DNA of 60,898 bases, from contig JAUHQG010000042.1 in assembly GCA_030408475.1 (NCBI GenBank), forward strand, positions 1 to 60,898, in the 5' to 3' direction. Under the pieces are notes generated by a model. That model did no database searches and was not told the origin of the DNA. It saw nothing but the letters and a program-made list of their open reading frames with translations. Each line of letters starts with the position of its first letter. Within the stretch, counting starts at the first letter, position 1. The DNA comes from Candidatus Amphrikana amoebophyrae (GTDB taxonomy: Bacteria; Chlamydiota; Chlamydiia; Chlamydiales; JACRBE01). The position numbers and the translations under genes were made by a program. Positions 35,389-43,679 of the stretch are shown here, one piece after another.

Positions 35389-36780
35389 CTAGATTTTTGG
35401 CGGAAAGTGAATTGGAGTATCGTTAGCAATAAGCGATGCTTCAAGCCAAGCTTCAGCCATGGTTGGGTGAGCGTGAATAGTTTCTATAACGCAATCTACC
35501 GTGAGTTCATTTTGAATTGCAAGAGCCATCTCAGAAATCAAGTCAGCCGCCCCATGACCTACAATAGTAGCTCCTAAAATTTGTTTCGTTTGAGTATCGA
35601 CAACCATTTCAACAAATCCATCTACATCCATAGTGGCTTGAGCTTTACCAAGAGCTTGAAGAGGGAATTTAGAGCTTTTAGCAGCATATCCTTCATCTTT
35701 AGCGTCTTCAAAGTTCATTCCTACCATAGCAATTTCTGGAGCTGTGAAGATAACAGCAGGGACAGCATCGTAATGCATGTATGATTCTTCACCGCAAGCA
35801 TTTTTAGCGGCGCAAACGCCTTGATGAGAAGCGACATGAGCTAGCATCATTTTACCTGTGACATCGCCGATGGCGTAAATACCAGGGACTGAAGTTTGCA
35901 TTTTGCTATCCACTTCGATAACGCCTCTAGCGCCAGTAGCAAGGCCAGCATTTTCAATTTTCATGCTATCAGAAACAACGGATCTTCCAATAGAAATCAA
36001 AGCGATTTCACTTTTAATTGATCTTCCATCGCTTAACATGACTTCAACGCCGTCAGTAACATCTTTAATCTCTTTTACGGAAACTCCCGTTTCCAAAGTA
36101 ATTCCCCGTTTTTGGAAAGCTTTAGTTAAAGCAGAAGAAATAGATTTACCTTGAACTTGGACAATAGAATCTAAAGCTTCAACGATTGTAACTTCGGTAC
36201 CGAGTTCAGAATATAAAGAGGCGAATTCGCAACCGATATAGCCACCACCTACAATAACCATCGATTTAGGTAAAACAGTGACATTAAGCATAGAAGTTGA
36301 ATTATGGACCTTCTTATAATCACAAGGGAGCGAAGGAATATCCATCGGTTTAGACCCTGTAGCAATAATAATTTTATCGCCTTTGATCATTTGCGTCTCA
36401 TCGCCAACTACTTTTAAAGTTTTAGGGTCGACGAATTCAGCGGAGCCCATGATAATAGTAATTTTATTTGATTTGATTAAGCCTTCTAAGCTCGATCTAA
36501 TTTTATTGATGACATCGTCTTTTCTTTCTTTCATTTTAGAGTAATCGAAAGAGACATTCTCGACAGTGATACCAAATTGTTTAGCTCGTTTGATATTGTA
36601 AACTATTTCGGCATTAGCAAGTAGCGTTTTGGTAGGGATACAACCACAATTTAAACAAGAACCACCTAGTTGATCGCGTTCAACTAAGGCAACAGACCTA
36701 CCACTTTGAGCAGCTTTAATGGCGGCGACGTAGCCACCTGGACCGGCACCAATTACAATAACATCGAAATTTTGAGACAT
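35389..36780 (-). CDS. lpdA: dihydrolipoyl dehydrogenase (E3)
   Basis: 463 residues, a normal length. It re-oxidises dihydrolipoyl groups of 2-oxoacid dehydrogenases with FAD and NAD. The FAD motif is GAGPGGYVAAIKAAQ, the redox pair lies in GGSCLNCGCIPTK, the NAD motif is VGGGYIGCEFASLYSELG, the second FAD block reads AIGDVTGKMMLAHVA, and the C-terminal catalytic HAHPTMAEA holds the His-Glu dyad. It heads the lpdA-lipA-HEAT operon. Confidence 0.96.
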   Translation of the reverse strand: MSQNFDVIVIGAGPGGYVAAIKAAQSGRSVALVERDQLGGSCLNCGCIPTKTLLANAEIVYNIKRAKQFGITVENVSFDYSKMKERKDDVINKIRSSLEGLIKSNKITIIMGSAEFVDPKTLKVVGDETQMIKGDKIIIATGSKPMDIPSLPCDYKKVHNSTSMLNVTVLPKSMVIVGGGYIGCEFASLYSELGTEVTIVEALDSIVQVQGKSISSALTKAFQKRGITLETGVSVKEIKDVTDGVEVMLSDGRSIKSEIALISIGRSVVSDSMKIENAGLATGARGVIEVDSKMQTSVPGIYAIGDVTGKMMLAHVASHQGVCAAKNACGEESYMHYDAVPAVIFTAPEIAMVGMNFEDAKDEGYAAKSSKFPLQALGKAQATMDVDGFVEMVVDTQTKQILGATIVGHGAADLISEMALAIQNELTVDCVIETIHAHPTMAEAWLEASLIANDTPIHFPPKI

Positions 36781-36914
36781 AATTCATCCAAATAATAAAC
36801 AATATAGACTCATTTTACCTATGGAAACAAAAAAAAGATAGCACTTATTTTCTAGTTTTGGTTCTCTATTATCGCTATTTCAAAAAATAAGTAGGGATGT
36901 TTAGAGTTTTCACC

Positions 36915-37574
36915 TTAAATTGTAAATTCACAAAGTATTGATTCTGTTGGCTCCATTGTATAGACAATATTTCCGTGAATTTTGCCATCCTTTAAATGTT
37001 GATCGACTATCACTTTAGTCTCAACATCGCCAAGGGCAATAAAAGGGTAACGATGGGTCGCGCGAATCATATTACAAAACGCACTCATCTTATCTTTATT
37101 CGTGATGATTTCAGCAAGAACTTCCCCTCTTAACTGAGAAAACTTGCTCTCACTACCTTTAACAAATTGTCTCATCATCACTTCATTCACTTCGTTTACC
37201 GCAACAGCAAAGTCGGTATCATTATCGAATCTTTTTCTTAACTGGACTAATGTAATATAATAATTGGATGCCATTTTTAGTGGAGTATCATTTAATGCAT
37301 GTCTTTGCGCCTTACTTAAGTCATCTAAAGATTTCTCTATTTGAAAACTTTCATCTTGATTGAGAAATGACTCGAGCGCTCGTCTATAAAAAACATCCGG
37401 GTGAAGCGCTAATTCATTTTCATCCATTTGATCTATAATTTGAGTATAGAGCTCGACAGTATTACTCTTCTTTAACACTTCCATTTGCTTCGCTTGGTTA
37501 TATAGCTCTTCATTAAAAGTGGCAAAACTGATTGTAGCTGTAATAAGTGCACAAAATGTAAGGATTAATTTCAC
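36915..37574 (-). CDS. exported protein, unknown function
   Basis: 219 residues with a clear signal peptide (MKLILTFCALITATISFATF). The mature part is alpha-helical (IEKSLDDLSKAQRHALND and so on), and the tail is beta-rich (VIVDQHLKDGKIHGNIVYTM). There is one Cys pair (FCNMI near the middle and LCEF near the end). No family is recognised. It has AGGAGG before the ATG and lies alone between lpdA and the ABC exporter genes. An imperfect inverted repeat (36843-36892) follows its stop and may be a weak terminator. Confidence 0.75.
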   Translation of the reverse strand: MKLILTFCALITATISFATFNEELYNQAKQMEVLKKSNTVELYTQIIDQMDENELALHPDVFYRRALESFLNQDESFQIEKSLDDLSKAQRHALNDTPLKMASNYYITLVQLRKRFDNDTDFAVAVNEVNEVMMRQFVKGSESKFSQLRGEVLAEIITNKDKMSAFCNMIRATHRYPFIALGDVETKVIVDQHLKDGKIHGNIVYTMEPTESILCEFTI

Positions 37575-37619
37575 CTTAACCTCCTGAATTAATTAGAAGT
37601 ATTCTACACTTATAGTTGA

Positions 37620-38393
37620 TTAATTGCGAATGCCAAATTGATTTCCCGATTCATACCTTTTTAACCCTCTATAAAAAATTAAAAAGGCAAGGCTAGCAAA
37701 GATAGAGGCGCTACAAAGCATCCAAGCTAATTTTATCCATGTAAAGCCACGTAGCAGCTCGACTGGGATATAACCAATCACTCCAGCAGGAATAAGGGTA
37801 AACATAACGAGTTGCATCATCCCCGAGTAAATATTAGTCGGATATAAAATGAAGAGAAACAAAGAATCACAATACTTCTTAGAAACAGTTTCAATTGAGC
37901 CGAGCCAAAAGGCAAGGCTATGAGCAATAACAGTCATGGAAGAGAAAACAATCGCTCCACATAACATGCTTAAAATAATCAAGATAGAGCTTTGAATGTA
38001 AAGCGGCTTTACATTGAAGAGTAAAATTAAGCCGGTAAAAAGGTGTCCCCACCCTTTAACAATGGAAGCAGAGCCTGCTAAATGGAGCAGCAGATTTTTA
38101 GGCTGTGTCATATAAGGATCGAGATCGCCATCCATGATATTGCGAGAGAGTCGACGAATACCGCCAAAGCAAATTTGGTTTAAGCCGTAGGCGCCAGTAC
38201 CGACAGACATCAAAACGAGCATATCATTAAAGTTCCACTCACCCACAGTTTTAAATTGGCGAAAGAAAAACCACCAGATGGAAAAGAAGATAAAGTTATT
38301 TAAGATCATCAATGACGATTGCATGATAAAAGAGGCTCGATTACTCATGGCAGAGCGCATACCCACTTTAAGTAATGAGAAAAAAAACTTCAT
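37620..38393 (-). CDS. ABC-2 type transporter permease (second subunit)
   Basis: 257 residues, about six transmembrane helices. It looks like the ABC-2/DUF990 permease family: NFIFFSIWWFFFRQF, a GTGAYGLNQICFGGI loop, DLDPYMTQPKN, then hydrophobic helices, ending with LKRYESGNQFG. Its start ATG follows immediately on the stop of the first permease. One copy of the AATGTAAAGC palindrome lies inside the gene (37995-38015) and encodes NVKPLYIQ in frame. With the other permease and the ATPase it forms an exporter of unknown substrate. Confidence 0.85.
   Translation of the reverse strand: MKFFFSLLKVGMRSAMSNRASFIMQSSLMILNNFIFFSIWWFFFRQFKTVGEWNFNDMLVLMSVGTGAYGLNQICFGGIRRLSRNIMDGDLDPYMTQPKNLLLHLAGSASIVKGWGHLFTGLILLFNVKPLYIQSSILIILSMLCGAIVFSSMTVIAHSLAFWLGSIETVSKKYCDSLFLFILYPTNIYSGMMQLVMFTLIPAGVIGYIPVELLRGFTWIKLAWMLCSASIFASLAFLIFYRGLKRYESGNQFGIRN
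37995..38015. repeat. AATGTAAAGC palindrome inside the permease gene, copy 2
   Basis: AATGTAAAGC, a central G and GCTTTACATT, a perfect 21-base core as in the copy at 7626-7654. It lies in the coding sequence of the ABC-2 permease and keeps the reading frame. Flanking bases diverge from copy 1 after the core (TTTG versus TTTC on the left). Confidence 0.8.
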
Positions 38394-39179
38394 TTAGCCC
38401 CCCTCAATATGAACAATTTTAACCCCTTTTCTATAAGCAACCATAGAAATAGTAGTAGCGAACAGCCCCCAAAATAATAGATGTAAAGCCAAGTTGAAAG
38501 CTAAATGCCAAGAGAAGCCTAAAGTGAGAGCAGACCTTGCCCCTAAAATAGAAGGAAATGGGGTAAATAGAGCCACCTTTTGAATCCAAAGGGGATAGAC
38601 AGAGAGAGGTAAGATGAGACCACCTAATAGATATAAAAACTTTTCCCAGATCCAGGTAAAAGGGGTGATGTCTTTGAGCCAAAAAGCGCTAAGACCAATG
38701 GCCATATGAAAGATTAAACCCACAATGCCAGAAGCAACACCAAATAATAAAGAGAGGATAAATGCGCTCATTGAAAATGGCAAAAAGCCAATTTTAAGCC
38801 AAGTGAAGCCAAAACAAATGATGCCTAAAATAATCAAATTAGCTGTGAGTCTACCAGCTCCTTCAAAGAAAATAGCGCCCAGATAAGAGATGGGCCTTGG
38901 TAAATGATAAGCAAGTCTACCAGATCTTAAATCGTGTTCCATATCTGAATGAACATCAGGAATGGCAATGAGTATCCATTCATTAAAAGCGATATACCAA
39001 AGCAATTGATTGGGATCGAAAGAAACGAGCCCTTTTTTAGCAGCAGCCACCTTCCATAAATGGGCAAATATCAAAAGACAAGCAATTAAAAAGATACTGA
39101 GGCCAAATAACGCTTTATAATTCTTAATAGCATGACAAAATGAGATGCGATAAAAGGTCCAATACTTATCCATTTGCAT
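38394..39179 (-). CDS. ABC-2 type transporter permease (first subunit)
   Basis: About 261 residues, about six transmembrane helices. The block SDMEHDLRSGRLAYHLPRPIS (the signature region of ABC-2 family permeases) and LSVYPLWIQ are present. A longer frame reaches 39218, but an ATG at 39179 or 39173 overlaps the end of the ATPase gene. Both fit, and the overlap suggests coupled translation. It pairs with the downstream permease, whose start adjoins its stop. Substrate unknown. Confidence 0.85.
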   Translation of the reverse strand: MQMDKYWTFYRISFCHAIKNYKALFGLSIFLIACLLIFAHLWKVAAAKKGLVSFDPNQLLWYIAFNEWILIAIPDVHSDMEHDLRSGRLAYHLPRPISYLGAIFFEGAGRLTANLIILGIICFGFTWLKIGFLPFSMSAFILSLLFGVASGIVGLIFHMAIGLSAFWLKDITPFTWIWEKFLYLLGGLILPLSVYPLWIQKVALFTPFPSILGARSALTLGFSWHLAFNLALHLLFWGLFATTISMVAYRKGVKIVHIEGG

Positions 39180-40146
39180 AGACCTGTCGAATAATTTCAT
39201 CCATTGAAGGGTCATCAATCATCATATCTTTTAAAACCGTGATCTTTAAAGCTTCATTCACCAACTTACCCACATCGACTTCACATGTATCGAGTTCACA
39301 AACAAAATTATAGTTGTCATTTTCAATCACTTTAATACCGGCTAAATCTAAAGGCAATTTTTCCATCTCAGTGATAAGAGTGACTCTTTTTTTCACTACA
39401 TATTTGCGCTTTAATTCTGCTAAAGAGTTATCTAATATCATTTTGCCTTTATCTAAAACTATCACTCTGTCACATACTTGTTCAATATCAGCCGTATCAT
39501 GAGAAGTTAAAAACAAAGTTGTGCCAAAATTCTTTGATAAATCATTTAGCAAAGTACGAATTTTCAACTTTGCATTAATATCAAGTCCAATTGTAGGTTC
39601 ATCTAAGAAAAGAATTTTAGGCTTATGCAATAAAGACGCAACAATTTCACAACGCATTCTTTCGCCAAGCGATAAAGAGCGAACAGGCTTATCCAAAAGA
39701 TGGCCAATCTCAAATCCTTCCACTAATTCAGACAAATGACTTTTATATTCACTATCTTTTAACTCATAGATTTTGGCCAAAAGCTCAAACGTATCACGTG
39801 GAGGCAAGTGGTACCAAAGTTGGGATCTTTGACCGAAGACACAACCAATTTGGTAACCCAATTTATGACGCTCTTTCCAAGGTACCAGCCCAAGCACTTC
39901 CAATCGCCCACTAGAGGGCAATAAAATACCAGTTAACATCTTAATAGTAGTGGATTTGCCAGCGCCATTAGGCCCAATAAAGGCAACCCTCTCTCCTCTT
40001 GCAATCGAAAAAGAGATTTCTTCAATTGCATTAACTTGGCACACCTTAGCAGAAAACAACCGCTTTAGGGCTCCACCAACAGAGCTCGATGTTTGACGCA
40101 TCGAAAACGATTTCGTTAATTTTTGAACATGAAGTGCTTTTACCAA
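39166..40146 (-). CDS. ABC transporter ATPase of the ABC-2 exporter
   Basis: 326 residues. Walker A is GPNGAGKST, the Q-loop region follows as GQRSQLW, the signature is LSLGERMRCEIV, Walker B is ILFLDEPTIGLD, and the H-loop is TSHD. The C-terminal 90 residues form a domain of unknown role common to this ABC-2 class. Its 3' end overlaps the first permease start. A 41-codon ORF lies 45 bases upstream and is probably co-transcribed. Confidence 0.93.
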   Translation of the reverse strand: MVKALHVQKLTKSFSMRQTSSSVGGALKRLFSAKVCQVNAIEEISFSIARGERVAFIGPNGAGKSTTIKMLTGILLPSSGRLEVLGLVPWKERHKLGYQIGCVFGQRSQLWYHLPPRDTFELLAKIYELKDSEYKSHLSELVEGFEIGHLLDKPVRSLSLGERMRCEIVASLLHKPKILFLDEPTIGLDINAKLKIRTLLNDLSKNFGTTLFLTSHDTADIEQVCDRVIVLDKGKMILDNSLAELKRKYVVKKRVTLITEMEKLPLDLAGIKVIENDNYNFVCELDTCEVDVGKLVNEALKITVLKDMMIDDPSMDEIIRQVYANG

Positions 40147-40191
40147 GCTAGGACCTTTTTTTTAGAATTCTTAAGATCCTAACAATCTATG

Positions 40192-40317
40192 CTAATAAAA
40201 TAAAGACTCTTCTTCCTCTTCCCAGGGAACCGAATACTCAAATACCTCATATTCCGTCATCCAATCGTCTAATACCATTCTCTGTGAGTCGATAAACTTA
40301 AACGCAAAACCAAGCAT
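40192..40317 (-). CDS. 41-residue acidic small protein or leader peptide
   Basis: ATG at 40317, stop TAG at 40194-40192. The start is preceded by CAGGAGGAATT, an almost perfect Shine-Dalgarno with ideal spacing. Residues: MLGFAFKFIDSQR, then a Met/Asp/Tyr-rich middle and a Glu run (PWEEEEESLFY). There is no signal peptide and no Cys. It ends 45 bases before the ABC ATPase start. The strong ribosome site argues that it is translated. It might regulate the exporter by attenuation or be an independent microprotein; function unknown. Confidence 0.6.
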   Translation of the reverse strand: MLGFAFKFIDSQRMVLDDWMTEYEVFEYSVPWEEEEESLFY

Positions 40318-40569
40318 AATTCCTCCTGGCTAAAAAAATGTTTCACAAGTCGCTTATTATAAATAACTTGCTCAATATAAAGTATCTATATAAGAGCTGT
40401 TGCTCTTGATCTTTTGATACACCCAATCAACAATTAGCTCAATACTTCTGTGAAAATATTTTAACCAATCATTGAAAATGAAATATCAAATATATAGTGT
40501 GCGATTATAAGGGTATTCAAATTAACCTTTTGCAGTTAATTGTGGTTAATTACAAATTTTGGTAACAAA

Positions 40570-41886
40570 GTGACAATTTATAGTTCAGATGATCAAATCG
40601 ATGTAGCGAGTATAATACTAGCTGGAGGGAAAGGGACACGCCTGCACCCTTTAACACAAACACGCTGTAAGCCAGATGTACTATTTGGCGGGCGTTATCG
40701 TTTAATAGACATTCCGATATCTTCTTCTATCAATTCTAACATCAACAATATATTTGTTATTTCGCAGTATCTATCTTCTCATCTTAATCAGCATATTAAA
40801 GAGACATATTCTTTATCCGTTCATACCAAAACCAAAATTACAGCGCTCACTCCAGAAGAGAAAACAGATATTCAGACTTGGTATAATGGAACGGCTGATG
40901 CTGTGAGGAAAAATCTCGAACATATTTTAGAGATTGATGCCAAATATTACCTTATTTTATCTGGCGACCACCTTTATTCTATGGATCTTAGGCGCCTTCT
41001 TCGTTTTGCCGATGCTAAAGATGCCGACTTAACGATTGCTTCGATTCCTATCTGTAAAGAAGAAGCTTCTAGAATGGGTCTTTTAAAAATCAATTCCGAA
41101 AGTTACATCTCTGATTTTTTTGAAAAACCAACCGATGAAAAAGTTTTAGAGCGATTTAAAATGCCAAAAGAACTTTCCCATGGCTCTTTCTTCTCAAAAG
41201 ATCAAGAAGATAGTTATCTTGCCTCAATGGGCATCTATGTTTTTAAACGTAAAGTTTTAGTTGACTTGCTAGAGCAAGTGCAAGGGGATGATTTTGGCCA
41301 CGATATTATACCCCATTTTGTAGGAAAACAGGGGAAGACCGCGGCTTACATATATAATGGATATTGGGAAGACATTGGCACTATTTCATCATATTATAGA
41401 GCTTCAATGGAACTTTTATCACAAGAAATAGGTCTTAATTTCTATAATGACGCTAAGCCCATATATTCTCAAATTGTAAATCTACCCTGCCCTTTGATAA
41501 CCGATACCGTTGTTCGCAACTCTATTATTTGCGATGGATCGATCATTAAAGGAAAAGAGATTATCAATAGCATGATTGGGCTGCGCGCTTATATATTAGA
41601 AGGAAGTATTATTAAAGATTCAATCATCATGGGAAACCCCCATTATATGCATGAAAAAGGAGACCTCCCTACTGAAGTGGGTCACTTTACAGTGGGTCAA
41701 AACTGCTATATTGAAAAAGCAATCATTGATGAAGGGGCCCAAATTGGACATAATGTCAGACTAGTAAATAGTGAAAATATAGACCATCTAGATTGTGAAC
41801 ATATTTGTATTCGCGATGGGATCATTATTGTGAAAGCTGGTGCAAAAATCCCCGATCATACTACACTTGACTCTTTAGCAGCTTGA
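40570..41886 (+). CDS. glgC: glucose-1-phosphate adenylyltransferase
   Basis: About 438 residues. It makes ADP-glucose for glycogen. The nucleotidyltransferase start IILAGGKGTRLHPLTQTRCKP is clear, with RYRLIDIPISSSINS, GTADAVRKNL, ILSGDHLYSMD, SMGIYVFK, FGHDIIPHF and YWEDIGTI. A left-handed beta helix follows. No ATG exists near the N-terminus: GTG at 40570 or TTG at 40540 are the candidates, neither with a good ribosome site. The gene ends directly at the IS605-type remnant. In Chlamydia glgC also lies beside a phosphoesterase gene. Confidence 0.9.
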   Translation: MTIYSSDDQIDVASIILAGGKGTRLHPLTQTRCKPDVLFGGRYRLIDIPISSSINSNINNIFVISQYLSSHLNQHIKETYSLSVHTKTKITALTPEEKTDIQTWYNGTADAVRKNLEHILEIDAKYYLILSGDHLYSMDLRRLLRFADAKDADLTIASIPICKEEASRMGLLKINSESYISDFFEKPTDEKVLERFKMPKELSHGSFFSKDQEDSYLASMGIYVFKRKVLVDLLEQVQGDDFGHDIIPHFVGKQGKTAAYIYNGYWEDIGTISSYYRASMELLSQEIGLNFYNDAKPIYSQIVNLPCPLITDTVVRNSIICDGSIIKGKEIINSMIGLRAYILEGSIIKDSIIMGNPHYMHEKGDLPTEVGHFTVGQNCYIEKAIIDEGAQIGHNVRLVNSENIDHLDCEHICIRDGIIIVKAGAKIPDHTTLDSLAA

Positions 41887-41887
41887 A

Positions 41888-42289
41888 CTACTCTCGCCTA
41901 AAGGCAAGAGATTCTTGTTTCATAGCTCCCGCTCCACAAGCTTTACAACCGTAGTCCCTACGGCCTTTAAACATTGCTGCATTTACATCGCGATCTATTT
42001 TATTTCCACAACTACACTCAAGTATTCGATCTTTTAAGCTCAATTCGTGCCTTTGTCCACAATTATGACAATTTTTGGTACTTGGATAGAATTTATCAGC
42101 TTGTAAAAAGCCCTTTCCTGCATGACGTACTTTATACCAGTTTCGACTCTTTTTAGTTTTTCGAGATAGATCTCTACTTAAATATTGTAACTTTTTTAAA
42201 TCCTTTTTTAAAAATCGTGGGTTTTCAACTTTTTCAACTTCATTAAAAGCCCCTTTAGCAAAGGTAGCAAGTCCCATATCTATACCCAA
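41888..42289 (-). pseudogene. tnpB: tnpB remnant (IS605 OrfB, RuvC-like nuclease)
   Basis: 133 codons. It keeps the RuvC-I block GIDMGLATFA, the zinc finger (NCHNCGQ and ECSCGNK) and the RuvC-III block DRDVNAAMF, and ends SLAFRRE inside the element's end hairpin. Missing are the N-terminal half and the segment between the coil (LSRKTKKSRNWYK) and DKFYPSTKNC, which carries the RuvC-II Glu. So it has no nuclease activity. Full TnpB proteins have about 350-400 residues. Confidence 0.85.
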
Positions 42290-42290
42290 G

Positions 42291-42595
42291 GTGTTTATTA
42301 AAACCGTTTTGATTGAATTGGAGAAGATTTTCTCTAAATTAGTTGAACTTAATGGTGAGAATGACCATGTTCATTTACTGGTTAACTACCCTCCAAAAAT
42401 GTCTGTATCAAAACTAGTGAATTCTCTGAAAGGCGTTTGCTCTCGAATACTTCGAAAAAAAAAGTTCCCCTCAATTAAGTAACCTCTGCGTGAGGGAATG
42501 CACTTTGGTCTCCAAGCTATTTTTCTGCATCTTGTGGAGGAGCTCCTTTAGAAATCATACAACGCTATATCAAAAGCCAAGCATCGCCCAAGTAG
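42291..42595 (+). pseudogene. tnpA: tnpA remnant (IS200/IS605 Y1 transposase)
   Basis: The first frame reads IELEKIFSKLVELNG, then ENDHVHLLVNYPPKMSVSKL and SLKGVCSRILR, stopping after FPSIK. The match continues in another frame as ALWSPSYFSASCGGAPLEII and QRYIKSQASPK to the TAG at 42593-42595. The HUH motif survives (HVH), but the N-terminus is lost and a frameshift plus a stop separate the C-terminal helix that carries the catalytic Tyr. Confidence 0.85.
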
Positions 42596-42763
42596 AAGCT
42601 CTTTGAGTTTCTAAAAGAGCCTCTGATTGATCTTGAGTCAATATAAGCTTTAGTGCTATAGTTCGCTTTATGGCGAATTCATTACAAAAACTTATTTTAT
42701 TTTACAACTAAAAGGAGTGGCAATTCCTCCTCGCCCTAAAGGATGAGGTTTCCTTGCCTAACA

Positions 42764-43555
42764 ATGATGACAAAACTTTGGGCTCTAGCCGACACTCATC
42801 TCTCTTTTGGTACACCCGATAAGAAAATGGATATTTTTGGAGACAAATGGAAAGACCATCCCGCTAAAATTGAAAAAAATTGGCGCCAAATAGTAGGTCC
42901 CGATGACATCGTGTTAATTGCAGGTGATATTTCATGGGGCAAACATATTGTTGATGCCATGCCTGATTTAGAATGGATAGACAAATTGCCGGGGCGAAAA
43001 ATCATCTCTAAAGGAAATCACGATTATTGGTGGACTTCTAATAGCAAAATGCTCAAAGCAATGCCCTCCTCCATTCAATTTGTTAATAAATCAGCTCTTG
43101 ATATCGATGAATATTCAATTGCTGGGACAAGACTTTGGGATCATATAACAATAAATTTTGGATCAAAAATCGACTTCCAAGTTAACCCTAAAGATACCCA
43201 TCCTGAGCCAAAAACTGAAGAAGAATTAGCTCATAATGAACGCATCTATGAAAGCGAGCTCGTCCGTTTAGAACTAGCCCTAAGCCAACTCAATCAAGAT
43301 AAAATCAAAGTCGCTATGGTTCACTATCCTCCGCTCTCTTTCGATTTGAAACCTTCTCCTACTACCCTTCTCCTAGAAAAATATAATGTCGATATTTGCG
43401 TTTTCGGTCACTTGCATAATGTAAAGCCAGATATCAAACTCTTTGATACCAATTTTAGAGGGATACATTATACCCTATCTTCTTGCGACTACTTACACTT
43501 TACGCCAATCGAATTAAAACCAAGTCAACACAAATCAAATATTGTAAGTAACTGA
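42764..43555 (+). CDS. calcineurin-like metallophosphoesterase
   Basis: About 263 residues. Metallophosphoesterase motifs are present: ADTHLSF (D-x-H), IAGDISWG (GD), KGNHDYWW (GNH-D/E), VHYPPL (H) and GHLHNVKPD (GHxH). It hydrolyses phosphoesters; the substrate is not evident. The frame is open further upstream to 42743 but that part is derived from the IS end, so the ATG at 42764 or 42767 is taken as start. No Shine-Dalgarno lies at the usual distance, so translation may have been altered by the insertion. A repeated 19-mer overlaps its stop region. Confidence 0.9.
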   Translation: MMTKLWALADTHLSFGTPDKKMDIFGDKWKDHPAKIEKNWRQIVGPDDIVLIAGDISWGKHIVDAMPDLEWIDKLPGRKIISKGNHDYWWTSNSKMLKAMPSSIQFVNKSALDIDEYSIAGTRLWDHITINFGSKIDFQVNPKDTHPEPKTEEELAHNERIYESELVRLELALSQLNQDKIKVAMVHYPPLSFDLKPSPTTLLLEKYNVDICVFGHLHNVKPDIKLFDTNFRGIHYTLSSCDYLHFTPIELKPSQHKSNIVSN

Positions 43556-43656
43556 TAATTAATGCGTTAGCTGTCTAATTGGAGCTTGAGCGCCTTTGGC
43601 ATCAGAAGCGAAGTGAAATACGCCCTGAAAGGGGGTGAGCAGTAAAAGCTGCGAAT

Positions 43657-43679
43657 CAATGTAAAGCCGCTTTACATTG
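43657..43679. repeat. AATGTAAAGC palindrome, copy 3
   Basis: CAATGTAAAGC, a central C and GCTTTACATTG form an exact 23-base palindrome. Its right arm overlaps the 3' end of the minus-strand gene at 43672-44592, and the TAA stop of that gene is read from the arm. TAAAAGCTGCG lies four bases upstream, a string that also occurs beside the half copy near 105. Confidence 0.8.

Larger units (their letters stand above)
41888..42760. mobile_element. decayed IS200/IS605-family element
   Basis: It contains a truncated tnpB on the minus strand and a truncated, frameshifted tnpA on the plus strand, head to head. Both ends keep hairpins typical of this family: CTCTTGCC-TTTA-GGCGAGAG at about 41893-41912, and a pyrimidine/purine stem with the TTTA-type loop at about 42728-42748 (CCTC..GAGG). 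The element lies between glgC and the phosphoesterase gene and reaches the latter's start. It cannot move by itself. Confidence 0.75.

Noticed and set aside
41888-42289. Active TnpB with guide RNA
   Set aside because: The N-terminal half and the RuvC-II region are missing, so it cannot be a working nuclease.
42300-42313. 14-base match (ATTGAATTGGAGAA) between the tnpA remnant and the left arm of the 7731-7895 element
   Set aside because: It lies in the coding part of tnpA (IELEK) and does not extend on either side, so it is probably chance in AT-rich DNA.
43418-43428. AATGTAAAGCC in the phosphoesterase gene and GGCTTTACATTC near 47583 as further palindrome copies
   Set aside because: Only one arm is present and both encode normal protein sequence (HNVKPD; GFTFVY), so they are chance matches.
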